A stretch of DNA of 64,000 nt from Alteromonadaceae bacterium XY-R5. GTDB taxonomy: Bacteria; Pseudomonadota; Gammaproteobacteria; Enterobacterales; Alteromonadaceae. Where the stretch lies: positions 1 through 64,000 of the forward strand of contig LXWE01000004.1 of NCBI GenBank assembly GCA_001660395.1, read 5' to 3'. A program made the translations under genes and the position numbers. Below the pieces are notes generated by a model that saw nothing but the letters and a program-made list of their open reading frames with translations, was not told the origin of the DNA and made no database searches. Position 1 is the first letter of the stretch. Every line of letters starts with the position of its first letter. Of the stretch, positions 10,438 to 19,930 are shown piece by piece.

Positions 10438-11092
10438 TAACAGTTTTGCTGAACTGAATCAGCGCTTCGTAAGCTTAACGCCGCGTGAGAAAGGCCTGCT
10501 TGTTATCGCGACCTTGGTAAGTATTTTTTGTTTATTGTTTTTTCTGTTGATTGAGCCGTCAATGAATATGGTCGCGAAGCTGGAGCGACAAATTATGTCT
10601 GCCGAAACCAACAGTAAAAATGTACAAGCGAATGTGTTGTTGTCGCAGGCTGAGTTAGCCAAAGATCCTAATCTGGTTCTGGCGGACAATATCCGTAGTT
10701 TAAGTGGCCAAATCGCGCAATTGGATGCCAGTTTGCAGGAGCAGACGAGTAATCTTGTACTGCCACGTCAAATGGCACCTGTACTGAGCCGGGTATTGGC
10801 GAAGCTACATCAGCTAAATGTGATTGAAATGACCTCCATTGCGCCTGTGGCAATGCATCCCGACAGCAATGATGTATCCAAAGATACAGACGTCGGTCTT
10901 TATCAGCATGGGGTTCGGTTAGTGTTAGAAGGCCGGTATTTTGATGTTCAAAAGGGTTTGCAGGAAATTGAGACATTGCCATGGCAATTTTACTGGAAGA
11001 AATTTGATTATCAGGTGACGCAGTATCCCTTGGCGCAGGTAGAGTTAGAGCTTTACACCTTAAGCCCCAGCAGTGTTTTTATTGGAGTGTAA
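10427..11092 (+). CDS. mshJ: MSHA biogenesis protein MshJ (PilO-like)
   Basis: This is the PilO-like partner of the alignment complex. It has a short cytoplasmic part, one membrane helix (about residues 27-46, LLVIATLVSIFCLLFFLLI), a coiled coil and a ferredoxin-like C-terminal domain. The frame is open from 10400, but the ATG at 10427 (MASNNSFAELNQRF) follows an AAGGGAG ribosome-binding site and is chosen. It overlaps the preceding gene by 11 bp, which suggests translational coupling. Confidence 0.88.
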   Translation: MASNNSFAELNQRFVSLTPREKGLLVIATLVSIFCLLFFLLIEPSMNMVAKLERQIMSAETNSKNVQANVLLSQAELAKDPNLVLADNIRSLSGQIAQLDASLQEQTSNLVLPRQMAPVLSRVLAKLHQLNVIEMTSIAPVAMHPDSNDVSKDTDVGLYQHGVRLVLEGRYFDVQKGLQEIETLPWQFYWKKFDYQVTQYPLAQVELELYTLSPSSVFIGV

Positions 11093-11094
11093 GG

Positions 11095-11439
11095 ATGCGT
11101 AGGTGGATGTTTATTTTGTTATCTTTAGGTGTGAACCTTATGGTGACTGCGGAACAACGTGATCCTACCCGACCGCCTGATTTTCGGGCTAAGCCAATGG
11201 CATCGGCAAAAGAAAAGACGGGTGATGGCTTTTATCTTAGCGCAATTTTTAAGCGTGATGACCATCAGGTTGCGGTTATTAACAATCTGCTGGTAACGAC
11301 CGGGGATGTTATCGGAGAGGCCCGTGTTAGGCAGATTCAGGCGGACAACGTGGTAATCCAGACAGAAAATGGTGACATTATGACCCTTAGCTTAGGGCAA
11401 TCACAAACCTTTATAAAAGAAGCAAACGATGGGTATTAG
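11095..11439 (+). CDS. mshK: MSHA biogenesis protein MshK
   Basis: This 114-residue exported protein has a signal peptide (about residues 1-19, ending VTA-EQ). The following DPTRPP motif is typical of MshK and of related PilP/GspC-type proteins that link the inner-membrane complex to the secretin. The small beta domain contains the GDVIGEARVRQIQADNVVI pattern of that fold. It is two bases downstream of mshJ and overlaps mshL by 11 bp. Confidence 0.87.
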   Translation: MRRWMFILLSLGVNLMVTAEQRDPTRPPDFRAKPMASAKEKTGDGFYLSAIFKRDDHQVAVINNLLVTTGDVIGEARVRQIQADNVVIQTENGDIMTLSLGQSQTFIKEANDGY

Positions 11440-13078
11440 GATTCTTATCAGTTTGACCGCCTTGTTAGCATTGAGTGCGTGTCAGAGTAACGAAAAAGAA
11501 AAAATGGATGCACTAATCAAAGCGTCCATGACGGATAGTACCCAGGCCAATGATAAGCCTAGCGCTTTGCAACAAGTACCTGATGCGGTAAATCAGGCCT
11601 TGTTGCCGAACAGCAGCGGTAATTTGATGCCCTTAATGGGCGAACGTAAATACGATATCAATGCTCGCGATGTTGCAGCCACCCAGTTTTTTGCGGGGTT
11701 AGTTAAAGATTCACCATACAGTGTGGCGATCCATCCTATGGTCAGCGGTAAGATTAGTCTGGATCTTAAGCAAGTTAGCCTGGATGAGATTTTCGATTTA
11801 GTCAGCGAAATTTATGGCTACGAAATCCAAAAACGCGGCAATATTTATAAGGTCTATCCGCCAGGTATTCGCACCGAGACCTTCTCGGTTAACTATCTGC
11901 TGATGAAGCGTAATGGCCAAACTCAAACCAGTATTCAATCGGGTGGCGTATCGCAAACCGCCAGCTACAACAATGGTAATTCCAGTAATTCGAACGTATT
12001 GAATAACTACACGGGCAATTCGTCGACGGGCAACAATTACAGCAATAACAGTTCCAGTAACGGCACTAACATCTACACCAATACGGATACGGATTTTTGG
12101 CAAGGCTTAAAAGATACGTTGACGACCCTGATTGGTAACCAGGACGGACGCAGTGTGATTGTGTTGCCTCAGGCTGGCATGGTCACAGTAAAAGCCATGC
12201 CGGATGAATTGCGGGTGGTGAAAAAATTCCTGCAAATATCTGAGCAGACCATTCAACGTCAGGTCATCCTGGAAGCTCGCATTATTGAAGTGTCTCTGGA
12301 TGATTCTTATCAGCAGGGAATTAACTGGAGCGAGATCTCTGCCTCTGGTGCAGATAATACGAAATTCAGTTTTAACACGTCTGCCGGTAGCCTTGGTAAT
12401 CAGATTTCTGCTTCTATTGGCGGCATTACCAGCCTGTCGATCTTAAATGCAGATTTTTCGGGGGTGGTATCGCTGCTGTCAACTCAGGGCGATGTACAGG
12501 TACTTTCCAGTCCACGCGTGACGGCAACCAATAACCAAAAGGCAGTTATTAAGGTTGGAGACGACGAATATTTTGTTACGGACGTTTCCAGCCAGACCAC
12601 CACGTCATCCAGCACAACGTCAGTGGTGCCTAACATTGAATTGACCCCTTTCTTCTCCGGTATTGCCTTGGATGTAACGCCCCAAATTGATGAAAATGGT
12701 GGCGTGTTATTGCATGTACACCCGTCGGTGATTGAAACGGAAGAGCAAGAAAAAACCGTTACCCTGAACGAAGAAGAATATGTGCTGCCCTTGGCACAAA
12801 GTAATATTCGTGAATCCGACACGGTGATTCACGCACGCTCGGGTGAAATTGTGGTGATCGGTGGATTGATGCAGACGTCAAAATCGAATTACCACTCGAA
12901 AACGCCTTTATTGGGCAGTATTCCGTTGCTGGGCGAGCTCTTCAAAAGTCGTCAGGAACAGGAAGTGAAGAAAGAGCTGATTATTCTGTTAAAACCTACC
13001 GTGGTTGGCCCTGATACCTGGCGTCAGCAGTTACAGCAAAGCAGGGAATATATGGCCGACTGGTTATACGTGGAATAA
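11429..13078 (+). CDS. mshL: MSHA secretin MshL
   Basis: MshL is the outer-membrane secretin through which the pilus emerges. A lipoprotein signal (LTALLALSACQSN, lipidated Cys at about residue 18) implies outer-membrane anchoring. A secretin N0/STN-like domain follows, with a Ser/Asn-rich low-complexity insert at about residues 170-215. The C-terminal secretin domain contains the VQVLSSPRVTATNNQKAVIKVG and EIVVIGGLMQ...LLGSIPLLGELF signatures. At 549 residues it has the usual length. The ATG at 11429 overlaps the end of mshK. Confidence 0.95.
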   Translation: MGIRILISLTALLALSACQSNEKEKMDALIKASMTDSTQANDKPSALQQVPDAVNQALLPNSSGNLMPLMGERKYDINARDVAATQFFAGLVKDSPYSVAIHPMVSGKISLDLKQVSLDEIFDLVSEIYGYEIQKRGNIYKVYPPGIRTETFSVNYLLMKRNGQTQTSIQSGGVSQTASYNNGNSSNSNVLNNYTGNSSTGNNYSNNSSSNGTNIYTNTDTDFWQGLKDTLTTLIGNQDGRSVIVLPQAGMVTVKAMPDELRVVKKFLQISEQTIQRQVILEARIIEVSLDDSYQQGINWSEISASGADNTKFSFNTSAGSLGNQISASIGGITSLSILNADFSGVVSLLSTQGDVQVLSSPRVTATNNQKAVIKVGDDEYFVTDVSSQTTTSSSTTSVVPNIELTPFFSGIALDVTPQIDENGGVLLHVHPSVIETEEQEKTVTLNEEEYVLPLAQSNIRESDTVIHARSGEIVVIGGLMQTSKSNYHSKTPLLGSIPLLGELFKSRQEQEVKKELIILLKPTVVGPDTWRQQLQQSREYMADWLYVE

Positions 13079-13082
13079 GCCC

Positions 13083-13985
13083 ATGTACTTAACGCATTAT
13101 GGGATCAAAGAGCTGCCCTTTAGCCTGACACCTAATACTCAGTATTTCTTTGGTTTGCCCAGCCATAAAGAGGCTATGGCGGTGCTAACCACGGCACTGT
13201 CTGCAGGCGAAGGATTTATTAAGGTTACGGGCGAAGTCGGCACCGGCAAAACTCTGCTGTGCCGCAAACTTTTAAACGAATTGCCAGAAAATTTTGTGGC
13301 GGCTTATATTCCCAATCCCTATCTATCCCCGGAAGAGTTGCGACGTGCGGTAGCGGCTGAGTTAGGTGTCGACCTTGCTGCCAATTCCGATCAGCAGGAG
13401 TTTACCCAACGCATTCAAAAGCAGTTAGTCGAGCATCATTTACAGCAACGTAATGTGGTGCTGATCATCGATGAGGCTCAGGCTCTGCCAATGGAAAGCA
13501 TTGAAGCGTTGCGCTTAATGACGAATCTGGAAACGGAGTCGAAGAAGTTGTTACAAGTGGTGCTGTTTGGTCAGCCCGAACTTGACGAAAAGTTATCACG
13601 ACCAGAATTACGCCAGTTAAAACAGCGAATTACGTTTTCTTACTGCCTAAAGCTGATGGATACCGATCAGGTGTATCAGTACGTGCGCCACCGTATGGCC
13701 GTTGCCGGATATCAGGGTAGCGAATTGTTTAATCACACATGTTGTAAATTGTTATTTAAAGCTTCTGCCGGTACGCCAAGGGTCGTCAATGTACTCTGTC
13801 ATAAAGCCTTGATGCTGGCGTATGGCGAAGGATTGCAGAAAGTATCGCCAAAGCATGTCCGTCTGGCGATTGCGGATACAGAAGCCGCTGAATTGCCAAA
13901 ATCCAACGGCTGGTTAACCTGGATTTCTTTAGTTGTGATTGTCGTGGGTATATGTGCTGCACTTGTATGGCAAGGGGTCTTATGA
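13083..13985 (+). CDS. mshM: MSHA biogenesis ATPase MshM (ExeA-like)
   Basis: This is an AAA-type ATPase of the ExeA/MshM family. It has the family start MYLTHYGIKELPFSLTP, Walker A GEVGTGKT near residue 48, Walker B VVLIIDEAQAL, and a single C-terminal membrane helix (about 277-297) that would tether it to the inner membrane. ExeA relatives help assemble the secretin. The frame is open from 13005 inside mshL, but the ATG at 13083 fits the family start. The stop overlaps the mshN start as ATGA. Confidence 0.93.
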   Translation: MYLTHYGIKELPFSLTPNTQYFFGLPSHKEAMAVLTTALSAGEGFIKVTGEVGTGKTLLCRKLLNELPENFVAAYIPNPYLSPEELRRAVAAELGVDLAANSDQQEFTQRIQKQLVEHHLQQRNVVLIIDEAQALPMESIEALRLMTNLETESKKLLQVVLFGQPELDEKLSRPELRQLKQRITFSYCLKLMDTDQVYQYVRHRMAVAGYQGSELFNHTCCKLLFKASAGTPRVVNVLCHKALMLAYGEGLQKVSPKHVRLAIADTEAAELPKSNGWLTWISLVVIVVGICAALVWQGVL

Positions 13986-15130
13986 GCGTAATCAATAAGA
14001 TGTTGCAAGACCTGGAACAAAGACAGACGCAACACGCTGGCTTAAATGCCGATTATCAGCCACCACAAAAGAAATCTGTGTTACCAATTCTTATTATTGG
14101 CCTTTTGCTCTTGCTGCTTATTGCTTTGACTGGGGGCATGTTATGGCAGTGGCAACTCACCGATGCAAAAGTACAGCAACCTGTATCTTTGGTGGAGCCT
14201 GTTACTCCGATCGTCCCTAAACCTAGTAAGCCTATGCAGGTGACCCAAGCGTTACCTCCTGCTGTCAGTAACGAAGTAACGGAAGCAGAATCAGAGACGA
14301 CAGATAATCTGTTACCTGCCAGAGAAAAGACTGACTCAGTCGCGTTGTTAAGCGAGACTGCTGCGCAACCGCAACCGCAACCGCAACCGCAACCGCAACC
14401 GCAACCGCAACCGCAACCGCAACCGCAACCGCAACCGCAACCGCAACCGCAACCGCAACCGCAACCGCAACCGCAACTGCAAAATACTGAGCAGCCCGTA
14501 GTTGAAGAGATGCCGGCAGATGATGCCAGTTTTGTGGTCAGCGCTCATAGCAGCGAAGATAAGATCACCAGTTTGCGTCGACAGGCGGATCAGGCGGTGA
14601 CCCAGGGCGATAGCCAAACCGCGATACAGGCCATGGAGACCATCTTATCCATACAGCCTGAACACACTCAGGTCAGGAAGAAAGTTGCGGCACTGTTGTA
14701 TGCTGATGGACAAACAGAGCGGGCCGGGCAATACCTGCGGCAGGGTATGGCATTACAACCAGAGAGACTGGACTTACGCATGATGCTGGCACGTTTATTA
14801 GTCCAGCAGAATAACGCGCCTCAGGCCTTGGTCTTACTGCAACAGAAACAACCAGGTGAGCGTGACAGTGTCGACTACCTGTCTTTTCGTGCTTCACTGG
14901 CCCAGCAACTTGGTAAATTGGAAAGTGCCAGTACTGATTATCGTGAACTGACCTTATTGCAACCGCAACAAGCAAAATGGTGGTTGGGCCTGGGCATTGC
15001 TCAGGATAAATTGGCACAACCTCAGACTGCGCTTGAGGCTTACAGGCAAGCCCAGCAACTGGATATGCTGGGTGAAGAAATTGGCGTATTTGTGCAACAG
15101 CGTATTCAAGTGTTGGCGGGGGACCTATGA
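13982..15130 (+). CDS. mshN: MSHA biogenesis protein MshN (TPR protein)
   Basis: MshN begins MSVINKMLQDLEQRQ, the family start. It has one membrane helix (about residues 36-57) and a long periplasmic linker, then a tetratricopeptide-repeat domain (about 200-380) with ALLYADGQTERAGQYLRQGMALQPE-type repeats. The linker contains 18 exact Gln-Pro repeats (residues 129-164) encoded by a perfect hexanucleotide array. The TPR domain probably binds other pilus assembly proteins. The start overlaps mshM and the stop overlaps mshE (ATGA in both cases). Confidence 0.9.
   Translation: MSVINKMLQDLEQRQTQHAGLNADYQPPQKKSVLPILIIGLLLLLLIALTGGMLWQWQLTDAKVQQPVSLVEPVTPIVPKPSKPMQVTQALPPAVSNEVTEAESETTDNLLPAREKTDSVALLSETAAQPQPQPQPQPQPQPQPQPQPQPQPQPQPQPQPQPQPQLQNTEQPVVEEMPADDASFVVSAHSSEDKITSLRRQADQAVTQGDSQTAIQAMETILSIQPEHTQVRKKVAALLYADGQTERAGQYLRQGMALQPERLDLRMMLARLLVQQNNAPQALVLLQQKQPGERDSVDYLSFRASLAQQLGKLESASTDYRELTLLQPQQAKWWLGLGIAQDKLAQPQTALEAYRQAQQLDMLGEEIGVFVQQRIQVLAGDL
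14366..14473 (+). repeat. Perfect hexanucleotide tandem repeat (CAACCG)x18 inside mshN
   Basis: Eighteen identical CAACCG units run without interruption in frame and encode Gln-Pro x18. A diverged unit (CAACTG) follows. Gain or loss of units keeps the reading frame, so slippage would change linker length rather than switch the gene off. Confidence 0.97.
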
Positions 15131-16896
15131 AGCCTGCCAAAATTCGTCTCGGTGATTTACTTGTTCAGGAAAGCATCATCAGTGAAGGCCAGTTGCAGCA
15201 GGCGTTGTCGGCACAGAAGCAATCCGGTCGTAAGTTAGGCTATATCCTGGCTGAACTGGGGATGGTAAGCGAACAGCAGATGCTAGGGTTTCTTTCCCGC
15301 CACCTGAATGTGCCTTTGATCGATATTAGTCAGTATCGCGTCTCTCCTGATGCAGTAAAACTCTTACCTGAAGTACAGGCCCGGCGCCACAGAGCGTTGG
15401 TGATTGATGACAAAGGCAGTCATTTACTAGTTGCTATGAGCGACCCGGCAGACCTTGCTACGGTTGATACGCTGTCAGCAATGCTGCCTAAAGAAATCAA
15501 GCTGGCGGTGGTGAGTGAGAGCCAGTTATTTGAAGCATTTGATCAGTTTTATCGCCGAACCCACGAAATAGCGTCTTTTGCCCATGAGCTGGCAGAAGAG
15601 TATCAGGATGAAAACGAATTTGATTTCACCTCCGGGATTGAAGGTGAACAGGACACTACAGTCGCGCGCTTATTGCAGTCAATTTTCGAGGATGCGGTAC
15701 AGGCCAAAGCGTCAGATATCCATATTGAACCGGATGTCAGTGCATTGCGCATTCGACAGCGCGTCGATGGCGTGTTGCAGGAGCATGTGATCAATGAGCG
15801 CAACATTGCATCTGCGTTGGTATTGCGGCTTAAGTTAATGTCGGGATTAGACATTTCTGAGAAACGATTGCCACAGGATGGTCGCACCCAAATTCGGGTC
15901 AAAGGCCACCAGATAGATGTGCGTGTATCGACTATGCCGGTGCAAAATGGAGAATCGGTTGTTATGCGTTTACTAGACCAATCTGCAGGTCTGCTAACGT
16001 TGGAACAAACCGGTATGCCAGCACTTATGCTCAAGCGTTTCCGCAGTTTATTGACCCGGCCGCATGGTATGATTTTGGTAACCGGGCCAACCGGTTCAGG
16101 TAAAACTACCACTTTGTATGGGGCGCTGAGTGAGCTCAATCAGGCCCAGGTGAAAATTATTACGGTTGAAGACCCGGTGGAATATCGTTTACCGAGGATC
16201 AACCAGGTACAGGTTAACGGTAAAATCGGTCTGACCTTCTCCAATGTGCTGCGCACCACCTTGCGTCAGGACCCTGACATCATCATGGTGGGGGAAATGC
16301 GCGACCAGGAAACGGTCGAGATAGGGTTGCGTGGCTCGTTAACGGGTCACTTAGTGTTATCCACACTGCATACCAACGATGCAATCAGCAGTGCAATTCG
16401 TTTACTTGATATGGGCGCACCTGGCTATCTGGTGGCCAGTTCTCTGCGGGCGATTATTGCCCAGCGTCTGGTGAGGCGCATTTGCGATAAGTGCAAAACA
16501 TCCTATCAGCCCCTTAAAGATGAATTAGTTTGGTTGCGTCAGTTAGATAACGACGTGGCCTCGATTCATTTCCAGCATGGTGCTGGTTGTCAGAGTTGTA
16601 ATGGCACCGGCTATCGAGGCCGTATCGGCGTCTTTGAATTGTTAGAAATGACCGAAGGCATGATGACAGCGTTGAAAAACGCCGATACCGCTGAGTTTGC
16701 TGATGCAGCACTGAAGAGTCCCGGATATGCGCCGTTGGCAAAGGTCGCACTGACCTATGCAAAAATGGGGATGACCACAGTTGAAGAAGTATTGAAACTG
16801 GTGGAACTAGTATCCGAAATTGTCGATGAACCAATCACAGAATATGAGCTGGTGGATGGCTTAATACCGGATGCCGGGGAGCAGGGAGATGGCTAA
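15127..16896 (+). CDS. mshE: MSHA pilus extension ATPase MshE
   Basis: This is the GspE/PilB-type hexameric ATPase that drives pilus polymerisation. It has an N-terminal domain starting with the MshEN-type motif (KIRLGDLLVQESIISEGQLQQAL) that binds cyclic di-GMP in MshE of Vibrio. A second N1/N2 region follows, then Walker A GPTGSGKTTTLYG near residue 320, the Asp and His boxes (TVEDPVEYRL, GLRGSLTGHLVLSTLHTNDA), and the CDKC...CQSCNGTGY four-cysteine zinc site. At 589 residues it has the family length. Overlapping starts and stops tie it to mshN and mshG. Confidence 0.96.
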   Translation: MKPAKIRLGDLLVQESIISEGQLQQALSAQKQSGRKLGYILAELGMVSEQQMLGFLSRHLNVPLIDISQYRVSPDAVKLLPEVQARRHRALVIDDKGSHLLVAMSDPADLATVDTLSAMLPKEIKLAVVSESQLFEAFDQFYRRTHEIASFAHELAEEYQDENEFDFTSGIEGEQDTTVARLLQSIFEDAVQAKASDIHIEPDVSALRIRQRVDGVLQEHVINERNIASALVLRLKLMSGLDISEKRLPQDGRTQIRVKGHQIDVRVSTMPVQNGESVVMRLLDQSAGLLTLEQTGMPALMLKRFRSLLTRPHGMILVTGPTGSGKTTTLYGALSELNQAQVKIITVEDPVEYRLPRINQVQVNGKIGLTFSNVLRTTLRQDPDIIMVGEMRDQETVEIGLRGSLTGHLVLSTLHTNDAISSAIRLLDMGAPGYLVASSLRAIIAQRLVRRICDKCKTSYQPLKDELVWLRQLDNDVASIHFQHGAGCQSCNGTGYRGRIGVFELLEMTEGMMTALKNADTAEFADAALKSPGYAPLAKVALTYAKMGMTTVEEVLKLVELVSEIVDEPITEYELVDGLIPDAGEQGDG

Positions 16897-18121
16897 CTTC
16901 CAATATACGGCGCGGACTCGCCAGGGGGAATTGCGCAGCGGCCAAATGGAAGCCAATGATCAGGCCGCGGTTGCCAGTATTTTAATGGGACGAGATATGA
17001 TTCCGTTAAATATTGCCCCGGCAAAAACCGATGCTAAAAGCTTAGATACAAGCGCCGAGATTAACTTTTTTACGCCGCGCGTAAAGCTGGTTGATCTGGT
17101 TATCTTTGCTCGTCAGATGTATTCACTCACGCGTTCAGGCATTCCGATCCTGCGAGCGGTGAACGGCTTGGCGGATACTACCCACTCTAAGCGGATGGCA
17201 CAGGCGTTACGCGGCGTGGCTGACCAACTGGAACGTGGCCGCAATTTGTCATCAGCACTGCACCAGTTCCCCGACATTTTTACCGAATTGTTCGTGAGTA
17301 TCGTGCATGTGGGAGAGAATACCGGTCAACTCGATGAGGCTTTTTTACAACTGTCTGATTATTTAGATCGGGAGCAGGAAACCCGTAAGCAAATTAAAAC
17401 CGCTACTCGTTATCCAACCTTTGTGTTGATTGCCATTGGCATTGCTATGGTGGTGCTAAATATTATGGTAATTCCGATATTTGCATCCATGTTCTCCAAG
17501 TTGGGGGCTGACTTGCCGGTGATGACAAAAGTCCTGATTGGTTCATCCAATTTCTTTATGCATTATTGGCCGCACATGTTAATCGCCCTCGGCTTGGGGA
17601 TCGTATTGTTAAAACGCTACCTGAATACCGAAAAGGGTATTTGGCAATGGGATAGAACCAAACTAAAACTGCCAATTATAGGTAGTATTTTTGAACGTAT
17701 TATTCTTGGACGTTTCTGTAGAAGCTTTTCTATGATGATTAAAGCTGGTGTGCCCTTACCTAACGCATTGTCGTTGGTGGCGGATGCCGTGTCGAATGCC
17801 TTTGTGGGCACTAAAATCAGGGAAATACGTCGTACGGTTGAAAAAGGTGAAAGTCTGTCTCGAGCAGCGTTTGCCAGTGGATTATTTAGTCCGTTGGTAC
17901 TGCAAATGATTAATGTTGGTGAAGAAACGGGTCGCCTGGATGAGCTGTTACAGGAATCCGGGGAATATTACGAGCGTGAAGTGGACTACGATCTCAAGAG
18001 CCTGACATCGAAAATTGAGCCCATCTTAATCGGGTTTGTTGCAGTAATGGTACTGACCCTTGCGTTGGGGATTTTCACTCCGATGTGGGACATGATGAAC
18101 GCTTACAAGGGCAGAAGTTAG
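16889..18121 (+). CDS. mshG: MSHA inner-membrane platform protein MshG (PilC-like)
   Basis: This is the polytopic platform protein of type IV pili. It begins MANFQYTARTRQGELRSGQMEA, and has two GspF/PilC domains marked FARQMYSLTRSGIPILRAVNGLA and FCRSFSMMIKAGVPLPNALSLVA, each followed by VGENTGQLDEAF or VGEETGRLDELL. Three membrane helices are visible (near residues 170-195, 225-245 and 375-395). The frame is open from 16871, but the ATG at 16889, behind GGGAG, matches the family start and overlaps mshE by 8 bp. Confidence 0.95.
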   Translation: MANFQYTARTRQGELRSGQMEANDQAAVASILMGRDMIPLNIAPAKTDAKSLDTSAEINFFTPRVKLVDLVIFARQMYSLTRSGIPILRAVNGLADTTHSKRMAQALRGVADQLERGRNLSSALHQFPDIFTELFVSIVHVGENTGQLDEAFLQLSDYLDREQETRKQIKTATRYPTFVLIAIGIAMVVLNIMVIPIFASMFSKLGADLPVMTKVLIGSSNFFMHYWPHMLIALGLGIVLLKRYLNTEKGIWQWDRTKLKLPIIGSIFERIILGRFCRSFSMMIKAGVPLPNALSLVADAVSNAFVGTKIREIRRTVEKGESLSRAAFASGLFSPLVLQMINVGEETGRLDELLQESGEYYEREVDYDLKSLTSKIEPILIGFVAVMVLTLALGIFTPMWDMMNAYKGRS

Positions 18122-18123
18122 CG

Positions 18124-18660
18124 ATGGATCGTCAGCAAGTCGGACAGGAACGCATGCGCAGTTGGTTTGTTAATGTCACCGTTGTCGTTGTGTTTTTTGT
18201 GCTGATGTTAACGGCGTTGCGTTACTTTTACCGTAATGAACCGGATATAAAACTGCTCAATATGCAGATGCTGGCGTCGCAGTTTGTAAAAAGTGTAAAT
18301 AATGCCCATTGGCAGTGGCAATCGGAAGGTCGACCGCAGATGATAGTGCTAGTGCACTACAACCAGGAAGGACAGGAAACGGATCGACGCCCCATTAATA
18401 TGAGCCACCTAGGATGGCCCAGATTTACCCCAAATAAGGACGGCTGCGCCCAACTTTGGAAGATGATTTTGAATGTACCAATGGATATTGAAGGTTTTCA
18501 GGTAATTCCAGACTATTATGATGGGGTAAAATTAACGGGCAGTGCGCTTTCATCGACCTGCCGTTTTCGATTGTCTACCGGGCCTTATTTCGACTATCTG
18601 GTCTATACGGGGCAAGTGGTACGTTCCGATAAACTACAAGAGCAAAAGCAAGAGGAATAA
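18124..18660 (+). CDS. mshF: MSHA biogenesis protein MshF
   Basis: This 178-residue protein has a single N-terminal membrane helix (about residues 17-36, VTVVVVFFVLMLTALRYFY). A small extracytoplasmic domain follows, with the VNNAHWQWQSEGRP and GWPRFTPNKDGCAQLWKMIL motifs seen in MshF proteins. Its precise role is unknown; position and membrane topology suggest a minor component of the assembly machine. The ATG at 18124 lies two bases after mshG. Upstream in-frame codons inside mshG are rejected. Confidence 0.82.
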   Translation: MDRQQVGQERMRSWFVNVTVVVVFFVLMLTALRYFYRNEPDIKLLNMQMLASQFVKSVNNAHWQWQSEGRPQMIVLVHYNQEGQETDRRPINMSHLGWPRFTPNKDGCAQLWKMILNVPMDIEGFQVIPDYYDGVKLTGSALSSTCRFRLSTGPYFDYLVYTGQVVRSDKLQEQKQEE

Positions 18661-18665
18661 TTCAT

Positions 18666-19289
18666 ATGCTGTTGAAGCATTCAATTAGCGCACAAAAGAT
18701 TCAGTCAGCGAAGGGATTTACACTGATTGAACTGGTGATCGTTGTTGTGATCTTAGGTCTGTTGGCTGCCACTGCACTACCGCGTTTGCTTGATGTTACT
18801 GAAGATGCTGAGGATGCCACCGTCGAAGGTGTTGCCGGAGGTTTTGCCACCGGGGTTGGCTTAGTGCGAGCCGAGTGGGAAGTGGAAGGCCGACCACAGG
18901 AGAATTCCAGCACCAATGTCACCTATGTCACCATGGATGGCGTGCAGGTGGGGGTTGATCAGGATACGGGCTATCCCACTGGGCAAACCAGCAATGACAG
19001 CAGTACCGAAGATACAGCGATTACTGTGTTGGATTGTGAGAGTATTTTTAATCTGATTTTGCAAAGTGCGCCTAGTGTGACAACGGATTGGAGTGATCAA
19101 CCGTTTGAAAACTATCGCTACTTTACCCGAAATTCTGATGGCACTGGCTCAGGTGGCAATGACGTCTGTTATTACTATCTGACTCAGACCATTAAGAATG
19201 AAACCAGTCAGCCGACAGATGATACTGTGGGGAATGGGTTTATTTATGATCCGCGTTTAGGGCAGGTCATTGTTTTTAGTAATAACTAA
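18666..19289 (+). CDS. mshB: MSHA prepilin MshB
   Basis: This is a type IV prepilin. A 17-residue leader ends at the Gly-Phe peptidase site (SAKG/FTLIELVIVVVILGLLAA) with the essential Glu5. The body is 190 residues, with two cysteines near the middle and end (VLDCES, NDVCYYY) that could form the D-loop disulphide. It is likely a minor pilin that initiates or spaces the fibre, directly upstream of the major pilin genes. The ATG is 5 bp after mshF. Confidence 0.88.
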   Translation: MLLKHSISAQKIQSAKGFTLIELVIVVVILGLLAATALPRLLDVTEDAEDATVEGVAGGFATGVGLVRAEWEVEGRPQENSSTNVTYVTMDGVQVGVDQDTGYPTGQTSNDSSTEDTAITVLDCESIFNLILQSAPSVTTDWSDQPFENYRYFTRNSDGTGSGGNDVCYYYLTQTIKNETSQPTDDTVGNGFIYDPRLGQVIVFSNN

Positions 19290-19345
19290 ATGACGAAATT
19301 TTAAGATAAAATAAAAATAACCACTAAATTGTTGAGGACAAAAAA

Positions 19346-19840
19346 ATGCAGCAACGCGGTTTTACGTTAATTGAATTGATTATTGTAATTGTTATTTTGG
19401 GTATTTTGGCAGTCACTGCAGCGCCCAAGTTTATTGACATCCAAAGTGATGCGACTGAATCCACCTTGAATGGTGTGAAAGCGTCGTTGCAAGCGGGCAG
19501 CCAGTTGGTATTTGCTAAAGCTGCTTTGCAAGGTGTTCAAAATGATGAGAATACCAGTGACGCCGCAAATGTGGATGTAGATGGTGATGGCACAGATGAG
19601 ACTATCGCGACCTTTGGATACCCTACAGCGGTGGTGGCGAATTTAGCCTATTTTGTTGATTTAGACTTTGCAACGGGTACAACCACAACAGACAACGATT
19701 GGTTTGCAGAAGTTGATAGCGATGTTTTGTATATTTCTCCAGGTGGCAAAGAACTGAGCGATAGTTGTTATGTCAGTTACACGGCGCCGACCTCATCAGG
19801 CGATGCCCCGACTGTAGCCGTTGAGTCATCGGGCTGTTAA
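19346..19840 (+). CDS. mshA: MSHA major pilin MshA, first copy
   Basis: This is the major pilin candidate. Its very short leader (MQQRG) precedes FTLIELIIVIVILGILAVTAAPKF. The remainder is a globular domain with FATG-type Asp/Thr loops and a C-terminal disulphide pair (DSCYVSY...SSGC). A GAGGA ribosome-binding site sits 9 bp before the ATG, and an AT-rich 56-bp leader separates it from mshB, consistent with its own promoter or RNA processing. A second, similar pilin gene follows. Confidence 0.9.
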   Translation: MQQRGFTLIELIIVIVILGILAVTAAPKFIDIQSDATESTLNGVKASLQAGSQLVFAKAALQGVQNDENTSDAANVDVDGDGTDETIATFGYPTAVVANLAYFVDLDFATGTTTTDNDWFAEVDSDVLYISPGGKELSDSCYVSYTAPTSSGDAPTVAVESSGC

Positions 19841-19852
19841 TTTGGGGGATAT

Positions 19853-19879
19853 TGGGCCGAACCGGAGTAGTTTGGCCCA
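19853..19879 (+). promoter_or_regulatory. Stem-loop between the two mshA genes
   Basis: An inverted repeat (TGGGCCGAA / TTTGGCCCA) follows the first mshA stop by about 13 bp. It has no strong T run, so it looks more like an mRNA-stabilising or attenuating hairpin than a full terminator. Such a hairpin would favour high mshA expression. Confidence 0.45.
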
Positions 19880-19930
19880 TCGTTTACACTATAAGAGTCC
19901 GACCTCGTATCAGACCGTTTAAGGCAGCAT

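Noticed and set aside
14348..14617. Minus-strand frame encoding repeated Leu-Arg
   Set aside because: It is the antisense reading of the CAACCG repeat in mshN and has no independent support.
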